Shown here: positions 32,308-43,534 of the stretch, one piece after another | Numbering within the stretch: the stretch's first letter is position 1 | How the letters are laid out: each line of letters begins with the position of its first letter | Origin: Toxorhynchites rutilus septentrionalis | Taxonomy: Eukaryota > Arthropoda > Insecta > Diptera > Culicidae | Length of the DNA stretch: 64,000 nucleotides | Assembly (NCBI RefSeq): GCF_029784135.1 | Contig: NC_073746.1 | Span: forward strand, 115,132,035 to 115,196,034 | Direction: 5' to 3' | Made by a program: the position numbers and the translations under genes | The notes under the pieces: generated by a model | Databases searched by the model: none | What the model was told of the DNA's origin: nothing | The model's input: the letters and a program-made list of their open reading frames with translations, nothing else

Positions 32308-33479
32308 TACCGTTTTGTCTCAAATTCCGAACACTTAAGGTCATTAAACAGTGTCTCATTACTCAAAATGGTACTTTTTCGCGAAATTAATTCGATTTTT
32401 GGATACAACAGAGCATTTTTTGATGTAGGACTACGTCTTACATTAAGGGTGCCGAATAAGAAAACAGGTCACGTTTTTATGAAATAAAGTTAACGTTAAT
32501 AACTATTTTTGCTGCGAACGGATTTTAACGATTTGCATACCAATCGAATCAGAAACTTTCTAAGATTTGTTTGATATGCTATACATTACAATTCCATAGT
32601 CTGTATACGGTTTAAATTGATGAACATTGGAAGTATTTCCATTTTCCCATACATTTGTTCTGTCCATTTGTGTGCTTTCCCGAACAGAGCTGTCAATATC
32701 GAGCAACTTATGCAGCCGCTAGAATATAAACAGTCGGAGAGGAATGAATCGTTGGATTTAAAGTCTCCGTAAATAAAGGAAAAGAAGAAGAAGAAAAAGA
32801 AGAATAGAAACAACGAAGGGGGAAAGCGAAAAGGGAATGTTTGCGAAGTAAGTAAGCTGTCGCTAGCGTATAAGTATTGCATCTTCTCTGAGGAAAACTC
32901 TTAGAACCTTTCTACGCCCGAAACAACAAATGTCACTTATTCTGCTCGTTTGGTGTTTTTTTTGTTTCCCCCTCGAGCAGTGAACGCTAGCGAATATTTC
33001 ACTTGAAATTTATCACTGCAACTGTGTGCATCTGTTAGACGCGTGCTTGATGCTTGTTGAATGGCGATGCACGGAAGATGACTCTCGGTAAATACTCAGT
33101 ACAATGCGTACATTAATATAAAGAAACAAATTGCGACATATGACCAATTAGTGTATTGTTCTCGTAAAGGTAAGAAAGAATCGTTGCTTCTCGAAATAAA
33201 TCTACAAAACCACGCGATCCATTAAACCAATTAAACCAACCATTAAACTAACAAATTTCAATAAAAAAGATTGCGTAGTCCTACATCCCAAGCGGTCGTG
33301 CCTCGGATACAACTCCTCGATTTTTTCATTTGACTTCAAAAACAGTTATTAACAAATATATTTTCATGGTGAAAAACTAAAAACAACATTAATCACATTA
33401 GTCTCAAATTCCGAACACTGTTTATGTCATTGATTCATATTTCGAACACTTTTGTGTCAAATTCCGAACAGAAAAAATG

Positions 33480-33740
33480 CATTTTTTTTCAAATTCATAA
33501 CTTTTGAACTACTGGACCGATTCAGATGATCAATATATCAAATTAAAGCGAATTAGCTAATTTTTTTTGAAAAATATTTTACTCGCAAAAAATTGGATTT
33601 TGTGTTCGTAATTATTGATTGTGTGCGTTTCCATAACATATCCAAGAATCAGAGATGTGTTTTTTTATCGTTTTTTGGGTTATTATTTTTGAAAGTAAAC
33701 ATGATTTAGTCTTATTCCTATGCGACTAGACGAAATCTAT
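33480..33740. repeat. ACTACTGGACCGATTCAGATGA-type repeat, copy 1
   Basis: The stretch with TCATAACTTTTGAACTACTG and GACCGATTCAGATGAT recurs near 38270 and 38660 and, inverted, near 34590-34670. It is an unclassified dispersed repeat. Confidence 0.5.
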
Positions 33741-33770
33741 GCAAATAGGATTCCAGTTTATATATAGTAT

Positions 33771-34575
33771 ACTAGCTGACCCGGCAAACTTCGTCCCGCC
33801 CAACATTTTTTTTGTTATCAATACCTTCAAACATTCACGTTTTCTTACTATGAGCAAGTTCATGGGTCCAATCGCAGAACTGTTCATTGATTGATCTTCT
33901 AATCGACACGGTTGAATTTACTTTTTACTATAAAATTCCTAGTATTTCTAACAAAACTCATCATTATAATATCAGATTATTTTCAGACACAATTCTCGTA
34001 CAAGATTTTTTAACCACTTGCAAATAACATGATTCTCCGTTACATGGAATAAATGTTTTATACAGAAAATATGATAGAATGAAGGCAGCCCTAAATCGGA
34101 CAATTCCTTCCTTGAGTTCTGCTCTTATCAACACATTCAGCGATACTCTTTTATTTGTATAGACAGAAGAAGATATAGGAGTGCGTTTAATCACATTGAA
34201 ATCCATTTCCAGTTTCGAACAAAGATGAATTTCGCTAGTGCAAACATCAAATGGACTAACAGCCCTTGTCACTATTTGATTGTAGAACATATGGGAATTT
34301 AATATTCCAAATTTTCCCTTTTTCCTTCAGCGTTTTCCAAAAAATTTCAATTGCCATGTTTGGTTGGAATATTTTTGGTTGAAATATTTGTAATATTTTC
34401 ATGGGACCCCCTCTCCATTCCAGAGGAGGGAGGGGTATCATACCATCATAGAAACATTTCTCATACCCAAAAACCCTCACATCCCAAATTGTGCTTGATT
34501 AGTTCCCGAATTATGCAGAAGTTTGTGTTTGTGTGCCCCCTGTAATTTGTGTTTCATTTGTATGGCAACTAGCTC
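33771..34575 (+). repeat. Dispersed repeat, copy 2 (CTGACCCGGCAAACTTCGTC family)
   Basis: The copy starts ACTAGCTGACCCGGCAAACT and is close to copy 3 (56379) for about 300 bp and to copy 1 further on. A part near 34190-34290 recurs inverted at 39771-39870. Confidence 0.65.
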
Positions 34576-34732
34576 ATTGACTTCAATTTAATACGTCGAT
34601 CATCCAAATCTGTTCGGTAGTTCAAAAGTTAAGTTATGTTATTTTTTAGACCATCGATTAACTTTGATTAATTATAATTCAAAAACGGAAAAGAACACAT
34701 CTCTGATTTCTGGATATGTTATGAAAAAGCTT

Positions 34733-35219
34733 GTAACCTGATTTCCAGGTTCCTTGGCGACAGATTGAGGAAGTCCGTCGATTGCCATATAAGTACATCA
34801 CACTTACACAACAGAACAACAGAACAGAACATACCTTGGCTGGGGCAAGCTGGGAAGAGAATCAGTAGTGGTCAGTGGGTATAACTTCATCTTCTCTACT
34901 CTCTCTAGAGAACTGGAACCCAAGAAGGAAGCTGGTCACTCAATTTCGTGGATATAAACGGAGCCAGTGTAGAAAGAGGAGCTCTCTTATTTGCTGGATC
35001 AAAATTGGAAAAACCGGCATGCTGCGCGCGCACCCAATGGCTGACCAGCTAACATCAGCCTTCTTCCATCCTGGCCACGTTCCGTTCCGTTCATCGAAGA
35101 GAGGATCACATACCCAGCCCAGCCCGATTGGAGACACACTACACAGACATACATACACTGATACACTTTACATGAATTTCAAATAAATATTGTAAGTACA
35201 TTTAAAACCCTTGTCATCA
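34733..35219 (+). repeat. LTR-like segment (solo or 5' LTR)
   Basis: The segment runs from TGTAACCTG to a CA near 35219, with a TATA-like GATATAAACGG at about 34950 and AATAAA at about 35182. It is followed closely by TGGTATCGCACAGC, which looks like a primer-binding site of the initiator-Met kind used by copia-type elements. No gag or pol follows. The element class is tentative. Confidence 0.4.
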
Positions 35220-35959
35220 TTTGTATGGTATCGCACAGCTTTCCCTTTTGTGTGGAGTGACGTAGGAAATCATCAACGGTTCCCTAGACTTCGAACCTGG
35301 ACGTCGTCTCGAAGAGGGCACCTGGGTCGAGTGACCAGGTTCTTCGCGACGCCCGAACAATTTATAATTTTTTTTGTCTCCATCTCATGCGCTTCCGGGC
35401 AAGGAGGTGACAAGCTTTCAAGAAAAAATATAATAAAATATAGCGCCCTTGGTCTCGTGACCATGAAAACTATAAAAGAAAACAAATTCGTATTACGAAA
35501 ATTAAATTAAATTTCTGCAATGGCATATTTTCAAAAAAAGATTTAGCTTTAATTTGATATGTCGATGATTTTTGGAAAAAAAATGAGAAAAAAATGAGTT
35601 TTTGGGCCATCTAAAATGAAAATCGTCATCCTCCAAAAAAAAAAAGAAAATAAAAGCGGGTCTAATATTTTGCGATGAAGAACAAAACTATCACTGTTCG
35701 CGGAAATCGGAGAACTTCTATATCGAGTTGGCATGGATCCAATCAGTATATATATCCAATATAGTACTGTATAATATAACTGTATAATCCAATCAGTATA
35801 TAATCGAGTCCGACCTGTTACTTCAGGACCCCGGTTTTGTAATTGTAGTTTTAGTTGAAAACCTTATTGAGAAAATCAATTTTACTCTCGTTGGTTTGCG
35901 CCTGCGACCCGCGTTTTGCAAGGAAAGCGTTTATTTGTTAACAAATGGTCTTTTTATAT

Positions 35960-36720
35960 TTTTTTTTCCAAAATATATGTTTTTATCAAGGCTCATATGG
36001 CGTTAGCCTGACGGGGCCGGAGTTCAATATTTTGACAGTTTTTCTTATTATCTATGTTAGTAATATGTAACCGATTACTCGCGGTCGGCTCGAGGTTAAT
36101 ATTACAAGTGATCTCGTAATTGGGATGTTGCTGTCTCCAATGCTCTGTACGTGTGCCCGACACGGGATACTTCCTATTCGGATGCAGCTGACCATTAATC
36201 AGCAACTCCCCCCTAGTATGTACCCCATATCTAGCGTGGTGCGTCTTCTCGACTCGAGGAATCCAGGATAGAATGGTCACTAGCCGGCGCAATCATCAGC
36301 TCGTGTAGAGTTGTCATGAGCGGTACAATCTTTGGCTCTTGTTGAATCATCAGTGGACTGCACAACCTTTGGCCCGTGTATCTGTAAAGAGTGTGTGTAT
36401 GTATTGCCGCGACTAAGTAAAAGTTTATAGATCGGATAGGAGGGATATGAAACAAGGACAGAACGAAGGAAACATCATTAAACGTTGACATCGGCGTTTC
36501 TGAGGAACAGGTATAGATGAAGCAGAAGATCAGGATCACGGCTACCTAAGATATCCCGGACGGGGATAACCGATTGTCTGCCTTGTGCTCTCAGTGCTCT
36601 AGAGAGCTGAGAGCGAGCAGCATGGAACCGGATACACGACCAGACAACAAGACAATATATTTTATATTGTTGCTCCAGAATTGGACTGTCCTTGTACCCC
36701 AATTTGTGAACTATCGTTGT
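35960..36720 (-). pseudogene. LINE C-terminal tail and 3' UTR (I-like or LOA/R1-like)
   Basis: The minus-strand frame at 36478-36702 reads ARSQLSRALRAQGRQSVIPV, then RDILGSRDPDLLLHLYLFLR. This is the C-terminal pattern of RNase H-bearing LINEs, and compares with RARGRQPNVPVARLD in element B. A 3' UTR follows to an A tail near 35960. It contains CGACCGCGAGTAATCGGTT (36069-36087), which is also found in the 3' UTR of element B. It is a 5'-truncated copy. Confidence 0.65.
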
Positions 36721-36734
36721 ATTTGCCTGAAAAT

Positions 36735-38062
36735 AGTGTGTTCAAACATTTTCTGTTCGGAGTTTCATTCATGCGTCGAAACTTGATTCAAATTACGAAC
36801 AAAACTTTAACACTAATTTTAATGAAGATTTCTGCATAAACGATTTTTTTTAACAATTTATAGTAGATTCGTAACGAGATTCTTACCGAACGAAAACAGC
36901 AAACAAAATAGTTAAAACAACTACAAAAATTGAAAATTAACGATGCTTTTTTTCTACAGAATTTGCTAATGCAAACATTTTATCATTGGGTTTCATAGTC
37001 ATTTTTTTTTGCAAATGCTTAGTATTATAAATTAAAGACAGGATCGATACCTGTAAATCATTTTAAACTGAAGCCTATAAACCAATGTCAAGGTTTTTGT
37101 CATGCAATTATTTATAACATTAAAGTTCAGTAAATTCTCATTTTAAAATGATGTGTTCGGAATTTGAATCATACGTCGAAACTCGATTCAAATTCCGAAC
37201 ACTACTTCAATACTAATTTTAATGAATATTTCTGCACAAAATATCATTTTGTTTTTATCCATTTATTATAGTCTCTTACCTTTTCTAGCACTTAGTATAA
37301 AAACAGCAAACAAGATAGTTGTATTAGAGGCGAACGAACTGCAAAGTTTAAAGCCTCTTAAAAACAAAGTAGAAGAAGAAGATAGTTGAAAAAATTACAA
37401 AAACTGAAAAATTTACGATGTTTGTCTTTTACGGTATTTGCTAACGCAAAAAAATTATCATTGTTTTTGAAAGTCACTTTTTTACAAATGCTTAATATTA
37501 TAAATTATAGGCTATATCGATAGCTGTAAATGATGTTGAAATGAATCCTATAACCCAAAGAATGCCCAGGCTTTTATTATTCTGTCATTTATAACATTGA
37601 AGTTCAGTAAATTACCATTTAAAATGAAGTGTTCGGAATTTGAATCTTACATAGAAACTTGATTCAAATTCCGAACACTACTTCAATACTAATTTTGATG
37701 AATATTTCTGCATAAAATATCTTTTTTTTTCATCCATCTATTGTAGATTCTTACCTTTTCTAGCACTTAACATGAAAAAAAGCAAACAAAATTGTTGAAA
37801 CAACTACAAAAACAAAAACTGAAAATATAACGATGCTTGTTTTTTACACAATTTGCTAACGCAAGCATTTTATCTTTGGTTTTGACTGTCACTTTTTTGC
37901 AAATGTTTAATATTATAAATTATAGGCTGAATCAATGTCTGTAAATGATGTTAAAATGTAGCATCCACCTCAAAGAATGTCAGGGCTTTGATTATTGAAT
38001 TATTTATAACATTAAAGTGTAGTAAATTTACATTCTTAAATGAAGTGTTCGGAATTTGAGAC
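36735..38062. repeat. Tandem array of three units with an internal inverted repeat
   Basis: Units start near 36750, 37150 and 37627 and are 410-480 bp long. Each opens with TGTTCGGAATTTGAATC, a spacer of 14 nt, and GATTCAAATTCCGAACA, so each carries a hairpin. In the third unit the arms extend to 19 bp. The oldest unit (first) is the most diverged. Unit 2 is longer because of a 57-bp insertion at 37322. Confidence 0.75.
37322..37378 (+). mobile_element. 57-bp micro-insertion with 10-bp target duplication
   Basis: The insert contains GAGGCGAACGAACTGCAAAG, then TTTAAAGCCTC, and a purine-rich tail. It is flanked by AAGATAGTTG at 37312-37321 and 37379-37388. The tandem unit without it confirms the empty site. 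It looks like a tiny retroposon. Confidence 0.6.
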
Positions 38063-38099
38063 TGTTCGGAATATGAGACAAAACGGTAGTCGAACAGGA

Positions 38100-39104
38100 A
38101 CGAAAGCTATGCGAGGAAGTTATGCAGCCATTCCATGTCAAATTTTGTCGTAATTTTGTTCTTTATCGCAAAACATTAGACCCGTATTTTTTTTCATTAT
38201 TAGGGTTCCCATTTCCATTTTAAGGTGGTCCGAAAAATCATTTTTTCCATTTTTGTCCCAAAAATGATTTTTTTTTCAAAAAGTCATAACTTTTGAACCA
38301 CTGAACCGATTTAGATTATCGACATATCAAATTGAAGCCAATGAGCCTTCTATTGAAAAATTTTTGAAACTTGTAAAAAAAATTTTTTTCTCGTAATTAT
38401 TGATTGTAGTGCTGAGACGAACCAGCCCAGGAGGCTGAAAGTCTCAAAAGTAAAGAATTAAAAAAAATTGATTGTAATGGTTCTTCATTGTTTCCATGAC
38501 TTTGAACTAGAGGGCGCTATATATTTTTTATATTTTTTCTTGAAAGCTGAGGATTGTTTTGCACCACATATCTCGATATCAGAGATGCTTTTTTTTTCGT
38601 GTTTGAGATATGATTTTTCAAAGTTAACCGATGGTTCGAAAAAACATTTTCCCCCTTTTTTCCACCACTTCTGCACTACTGAACCGATTCAGATGATAGA
38701 CATATCAAATTGAAACTTATGAGTTTGTTTTCTTTGAAAAAATGAAAAAAAACCAATTTCCGTTTTTTAAATTATCGATTGAGTTAGTTTTTCATAGTTT
38801 TCTCGGCGCTATATTTTTTTTCTGGAATGCTGAGGTTGTTATTTTTCGTTTTTGAGTTATTATTTTGCAAATGGCCTGCTCGGGTATGCAGGTAAAAAAT
38901 GCCCCCAAACCAAATCACCTGCTCTATGGAAAATATTGTATATGGTACTAAATAAGATATTTTGACTAATCTTTTGAACCCGTATGAGGTTCAACATTGG
39001 ATCTATGGTAAAAAAAACACGTACTTTTCAATGCTTTTCACGCCATTCTTGATAGCTTCGAGATAAAAATTTTAAGAAAATGCTGGCTGCCATACAAATG
39101 AAAT
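38100..39104. repeat. Degenerate repeats with AACCGATTCAGATGA-type motif
   Basis: Copies of the unit seen at 33480 occur near 38262-38370 and 38640-38760, in AT-rich DNA. No coding region is supported. Confidence 0.45.
38409..38466 (+). mobile_element. 58-bp SINE-like micro-insertion with duplication
   Basis: ATTGATTGTA at 38399-38408 and 38467-38476 flanks GAGACGAACCAGCCC, a GAAAGTCTC block and an A-rich tail. GACGAACCAGCC and GAAAGTC also occur in the 3' half of SINE family 1, so this may be a relative reduced to its 3' end. Confidence 0.6.
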
Positions 39105-39635
39105 ATAAGTTTCTGCATAACTTTAGAACTAATTAAGTAAATAGAGTCAAATTTGGCATGTGGAGGTTTTAGGGGGCAATAAATTTTTCTATGGTGGTTT
39201 GATACTCCTGAATAATATGGTGGTTTGATAGTTCTGGACTGAATAATTCCAGAACTAATCAAGCAAATGGAATCAAATTTGGTACACAGAGGTTTCGAGG
39301 ATCGATAAACGTTCCTATGGTGGTTCGACACTCCTTCCCCCTCTCTAAGGGGAGGCCACTATACAAATTTCTGCATAACTCGAAAACTAATCAATCAAAT
39401 GGAGCCAAGATTTGCAGTTGAATGTTTCAGGGGGCACGAAACGTTTCTATGGTGAATAGACACTCCCCCTCCCTCTCTAAAAGGGGGATCTGTCATACAA
39501 ATGAAGCATAAATTTCTGCATAACTCGAGAACCAATCAAGCAAATCGAGCCAAATTTGGTATGTGGAGGTTTTAGGGGGCACAAAACGTGTCTAAGGTGA
39601 ATGGACATTCCTCCTCTCTCTCTAGAGGGGGGGGG
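39105..39635. repeat. Tandem repeat of about 130-150 bp units, four copies
   Basis: Units contain TTCTGCATAACTCGAGAACC, AAATTTGGTATGTGGAGGTT and a C/T-rich tract of the CTCCCCCTCCCTCTCTAAAGG type. The array ends in a long G run at about 39624-39637. Single units recur near 34380-34540 and 58090-58260. Confidence 0.65.
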
Positions 39636-39639
39636 GGGG

Positions 39640-39765
39640 CTGCATTCAAGGCGTGTTATTTGGCATACAAATTTCAATTGAGTACTAATAAAAATGACGC
39701 AAGTAATACTACGTTGAGACGGCGAAGTTCTCCTAGGAACGTTAGTGCCATTTAAGAAGAAGAAG
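39640..39765 (+). mobile_element. SINE family 2, 5'-truncated copy
   Basis: The sequence from ATTCAAGGCGTGTTATTTGG to GGAACGTTAGTGCCATTTAA plus an AAG-rich tail matches the 3' half of the SINE at 50491-50739. Confidence 0.65.
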
Positions 39766-39770
39766 AAGAT

Positions 39771-39875
39771 GTTCTACAATTACATAGTGACAAGCGTTGT
39801 TAGTCCATTTGATGTTTGTGCTAACGAAATTGAGTTTTGTTCAATAGTGGAAATGTATTTTAGTGTGGTTTATAT
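39771..39875 (-). repeat. Inverted copy of a dispersed-repeat segment
   Basis: The sequence is the reverse complement of the 34190-34290 region of dispersed-repeat copy 2, at moderate identity. Confidence 0.5.
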
Positions 39876-40713
39876 TTCTCTATTGGGCGAAGCTCCGGCG
39901 CGTTGGGCGGGTTCATTTCCTTTGGCACGAAGGTGATCCCGTTGGCTTCGTACCACTCCAACACGTCCTTTGAATAGTGGCACGAAGCGAGATCCGGCCA
40001 GAAGATGGTCGGGCCCTCGTGCTGCTTCAATAGTGGTAGTAAGCGCTTCTGTAGGCACTCCTTAAAGTAAACCTGCCCGTTTACCGTGCCGGTCATCACG
40101 AAGGGGGCGCTCCGCTTTCCGCAAGAGCAGATCGCTTGCCACACCATGTACTTTTTGGCAAACTTGGATAGTTTCTGCTTGCGAATCTCCTCCGGAACGC
40201 TGAATTTGTCCTCTGCGGAGAAGAACAACAGGCCCGGCAGCTGACGAAAGTCCGCTTTGACGTAGGTTTCGTCGTCCATTACCAGGCAATGCGGCTTCGT
40301 CAGCATTTCGGTGTACAGCTTCCGGGCTCGCGTCTTCCCCACCATGTTTTGCCTTTCGTCGCGGTTAGGAGCCTTCTGAACCTTGTATGTACGCAGGCCC
40401 TCCCGCTGCTTGGTCCGCTGGACGAATGAACTTGACAAATTCAGCTTATTGGCGACATCCCGGACCGAACTTCTCGGATCACGTCTAAACTGCTTAACTA
40501 CGCGCTTGTGATCTTTTTCACTGACGGAGCATCCGTTTTTGCCGTTCTTCACTTTCCGGTCGATGGTTAGGTTCTCGAAGTATCGTTTTAGTACTCTGCT
40601 GACCGTGGATTGGACGATTCCCAGCATCTTACCGATGTCCTGATGTGACAACTCCGGATTCTCGAAATGAGTGCGCAGGATTAATTCACGACGCTCTTTT
40701 TCGTTCGACGACA
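39876..40713 (-). pseudogene. ITmD37E transposase (DD37E), C-terminus lost
   Basis: The natural start is probably ATG 40713 (MSSNEKERRELILR); upstream codons in the same frame are SINE-derived. Two HTH domains are visible, with LSHQDIGKMLGIVQSTVSRV at about residues 22-41 and RSSVRDVANKLNLSSSFVQ further on. The catalytic triad is Asp in VMDDETY, Asp in FWPDLAS and Glu in RPIEKY, with exactly 37 residues between the second and third. Spacing and the ETY/PIEKY motifs fit the ITmD37E family of mosquitoes. The last 20-40 residues are replaced by unrelated sequence. There is no internal stop or frameshift. Confidence 0.88.
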
Positions 40714-40766
40714 TTTTTCCAAATTTACGAAAAATTGACAGTGAAGCATGGCCAACGTGATCTATA

Positions 40767-40916
40767 GTGGAGGCGATCTGGCGTAGTGGTAACATCCATG
40801 CCTCTCACGCTAAAGGTCACGAGTTCAATTCTCACTCCCGACATTCTTCCAAAAATGGAAGTAAAAGTGACGAACCAGCCAAATGAGTTGAAAGTCACTA
40901 TAATACAGAAAAAAAA
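40767..40916 (+). mobile_element. tRNA-derived SINE, family 1, copy 3
   Basis: Full-length copy flanked by AACGTGATCTATA at 40754-40766 and 40917-40929. It is inserted between the 5' TIR and the transposase of the ITmD37E element. Confidence 0.9.
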
Positions 40917-41049
40917 AACGTGATCTATACACTCTTATCTGATTATAAGCGAAAGCTGAAGATATAATTCCTAAAAATTAAATTTCTACAGCGTTTTTTC
41001 CGTGATGCAATTTGATGTGACACACCCTTTAGACTAGTTTCGGATGACG

Positions 41050-43070
41050 ATAAAAACAAACTAGAAAAGATAATTCAATTTTCCTCAAAACCTGCGTTTA
41101 TGATGCCTTCTACATAAAATCCAGATGGAACGACTGAAGGTGCTGGTAAGAACATTTTTTCAGGCGATGTACAACGTCGCCGTCATTATGGATGACAGAA
41201 CCGACATGACGCTCGTTACGAAGAGTATGGTAGGGCGGGGCTAGTTGGTCATAGGGGTAAGTTGGTCAGTGATGAAATCTTGGAATCTGAGCGTCCAAAA
41301 AATTTGCGATCTATGGATGAAAAATAGCGAATTTCTGATACAAAAAAATAAGCAAATTGGGAAAACTTTTTTATTAAGTAGGTTAAAAAATACGGACATG
41401 GTTCCGATTTTGCCAAAAAATCATTCACGGTTTGCGCATTATAAAATGTGTTCTAAAACTGGTTAATAACCATAAAAAAAATCGGCTCAAACTTAAAACA
41501 AAGGTTTATTGTACGTATTAGCTTTAAGTGTTAATGGAAATCGCTTTTAAAATTATTTTTATTGAATTTTCGTGAATATTATTTTTCATATATAGAGGGG
41601 CTAGTTGGTCACACAAATTGTTCGTTTGAGAGCAATGCATATACAATTTCCAGGTATGCCGTGTTTCATTACGCAAGTTTTAAACAAATATAGAAAGCAT
41701 ATGTTTTTACTGCTAAACCCAGTGTATTTCGAACGAGACAACCACCATACAAACCACTTGCAATATAATTGTCATTTATATTTTTTGTTGTAAAATTTTC
41801 ATTAAATATAATAAACGCTGACATTGAATATCAGAACTCACAATAATGCATTGAGTAATGTAGCATACTTGGAGGCTATTTATATATATTTTGGAGCGAA
41901 CGGTACAAATGTCATCAAAACAAATGCAAGCAGTTGTGCGTCGCAGGGATGCCAGGTAATTTTTTTTCAAAAGTCTCGACATGTTACGAGAAAATGTCTT
42001 CATCATAATATCGGAGGAAAGTTATACGAAACAAAAACGGAACTGTGATAACTCTTTTTGTTTATTTCAGCTTTGAAATGTTGGTTGTAACTCAAACCAT
42101 ATCCATGAAACTAATTGTGGAAAAGATATGTAACCGGAAAACCTTCGATTTATGAAGTGGTCGTTTGAAAGTTAATCTTTAAAATAAGAGAAATTTAATG
42201 TCACAATCATTCAAATTTTCAAGCGCAAATGAACTACTGTCTTCTAGAGACAATATGTATTCAGATCGCTTCGTTCGCTGAGACTAAAGCCCTACTTTTT
42301 TTGATGATATTTTCGGCCAATAGTTAGAATTTCATAGAAATAATATCTTTTAAAAATTCATGTACGCTATCATACTGAAATGTCTTAACATATTTCATAA
42401 TGTCTTCAAAATGTCTTCACAAAATTAAATGTCTTCAAAATGAAGACATGTCTTCAAACCTGGCATCTCTGGTTCACCACAAAGTTGAAGAAAGACGAAA
42501 TCGCTAGAAAAGATTGTCTGACTAATTTTCAACGATGATAACTTGAAATTTTCATTAATTTGTTTTTTTACTTGCTACATGATATTAGTTAACTGTTTTT
42601 GTTTTGATTTAATTGGTTAATTTATAATGAAGGAAACTTCATTATAAATTAATCAACTTATTATTTGCTCAAAAATAACATGCCTATTATTGACCAATTA
42701 ACCCCGTGTGTGGGGTTAATTGGTCAATTTATTCTGAAATATAGAGACTTCAAATAAAAGAAAAATGTCAATTAACTGATTCTCTGGTTACTTTCCATTG
42801 TGATACATAACATTCTAACGCAAAACTTCGTACTGCAAAGTTATAACCAAATATATTCAAAAATGACCAACTAGCCCCGCCCTACCCTACCACCCTTTAT
42901 GTGTTATATCTCGAATTTGCGCACGCCAGTGAATGGACAATCGCGCCAGTGAAATGAGAAAAGCTGAGGAAGCTGCACGACGTATTCCGATTCCAGGTGT
43001 TGAAGGTGCAGCGGTGAGGAAACAAGCCATTTTGTTAAATTTTTAAATTAGTTTTCAACCTTAACATATG
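41050..43070 (+). pseudogene. Unrecognised open frame interrupted by a TIR element
   Basis: The frame QMERLKVLVRTFFQAMYNV onward (about 41125-41225) stays open up to the TA at 41226. It continues in phase after the TIR element with LYVLYLEFAHASEW to a TGA near 42954. Codon choice looks gene-like but the open stretch totals only about 55 codons. I recognise no family. It may be an exon remnant, a piece of another transposon, or chance. Confidence 0.25.
41228..42887. mobile_element. 1660-bp TIR element with TA duplication
   Basis: TA at 41226-41227 and 42888-42889 flanks inverted termini TGGTAGGGCGGGGCTAGTTG (one mismatch in 25). Subterminal GCTAGTTGGTCA copies lie near 41258 and 41598. The right part carries two hairpins: 42617-42652 (16-bp stem, 4-nt loop) and 42690-42727 (16-bp perfect stem, 6-nt loop). 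No transposase is seen. It is probably a pogo- or Tc1-type non-autonomous element. Confidence 0.75.
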
Positions 43071-43534
43071 TTGTTGACTGCTCGCTGGCTAGAGCAATAG
43101 ACGGATTTAATGCCAACTCGTCTTAAAAGTTAGCAGCATCGCATCAGATAGCAGTAACACGTTGTGGGTGTAAAGACATTGGTCATTTAAGCATCTTTGC
43201 ATACTTGAAATTTTGGAAAAAAAATTAGACTATTTTTTGAAAAGGGCCAAATTTTTTTTCTTGTTTTTTTAAACTCAAAAACTATAATATTTGCAAAATT
43301 CTGGTCAAAGGATGAAATATAGGAAATTGTTTAAATTTGCAATAAAAAACTCCAAAAAATTTAAAAAATAAAACTAAATTTTTTTTTTAAATTTAAATTA
43401 ATTTTTCTCAAAAATGTCTTTTTTAAATTTTCAGAAAAAATATGTAAATAGCCCTTATAATTTCCAACAAGTCATCCATACATCCGAAGATGGGCACTTT
43501 TACAGGGAAAAAGTTTTTCTAACAACAATTTTGG
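43070..43534. other. AT-rich spacer
   Basis: A/T runs and no recognised feature up to the LINE fragment. Confidence 0.35.

Larger units (their letters stand above)
32310..38086. mobile_element. 5.8-kb TIR element with TA duplication, repeat-filled
   Basis: TA at 32308-32309 and 38087-38088 flanks inverted termini CCGTTTTGTCTCAAATTCCG (one mismatch in about 24 bases). No transposase is visible. The body holds a dispersed repeat, an LTR-like segment, a LINE tail and a tandem array rich in TGTTCGGAATTTGA. I infer a non-autonomous DNA element that served as an insertion target. Alternatively the ends belong to two separate copies. Confidence 0.6.
39876..41030 (-). mobile_element. ITmD37E-type transposon, 3' end missing
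   Basis: The 5' inverted terminus (minus strand) starts AAGGGTGTGTCACATCAAAT at 41030 and is flanked by TA (41031-41032). The transposase follows and breaks off near 39880, with no second TIR. A family 1 SINE lies between the TIR and the start codon. Confidence 0.8.

Noticed and set aside
38468..38713. 81-codon plus-strand ORF with hydrophobic residues
   Set aside because: Lies in a dispersed low-complexity repeat and is not preserved in the copies near 33.5 kb.
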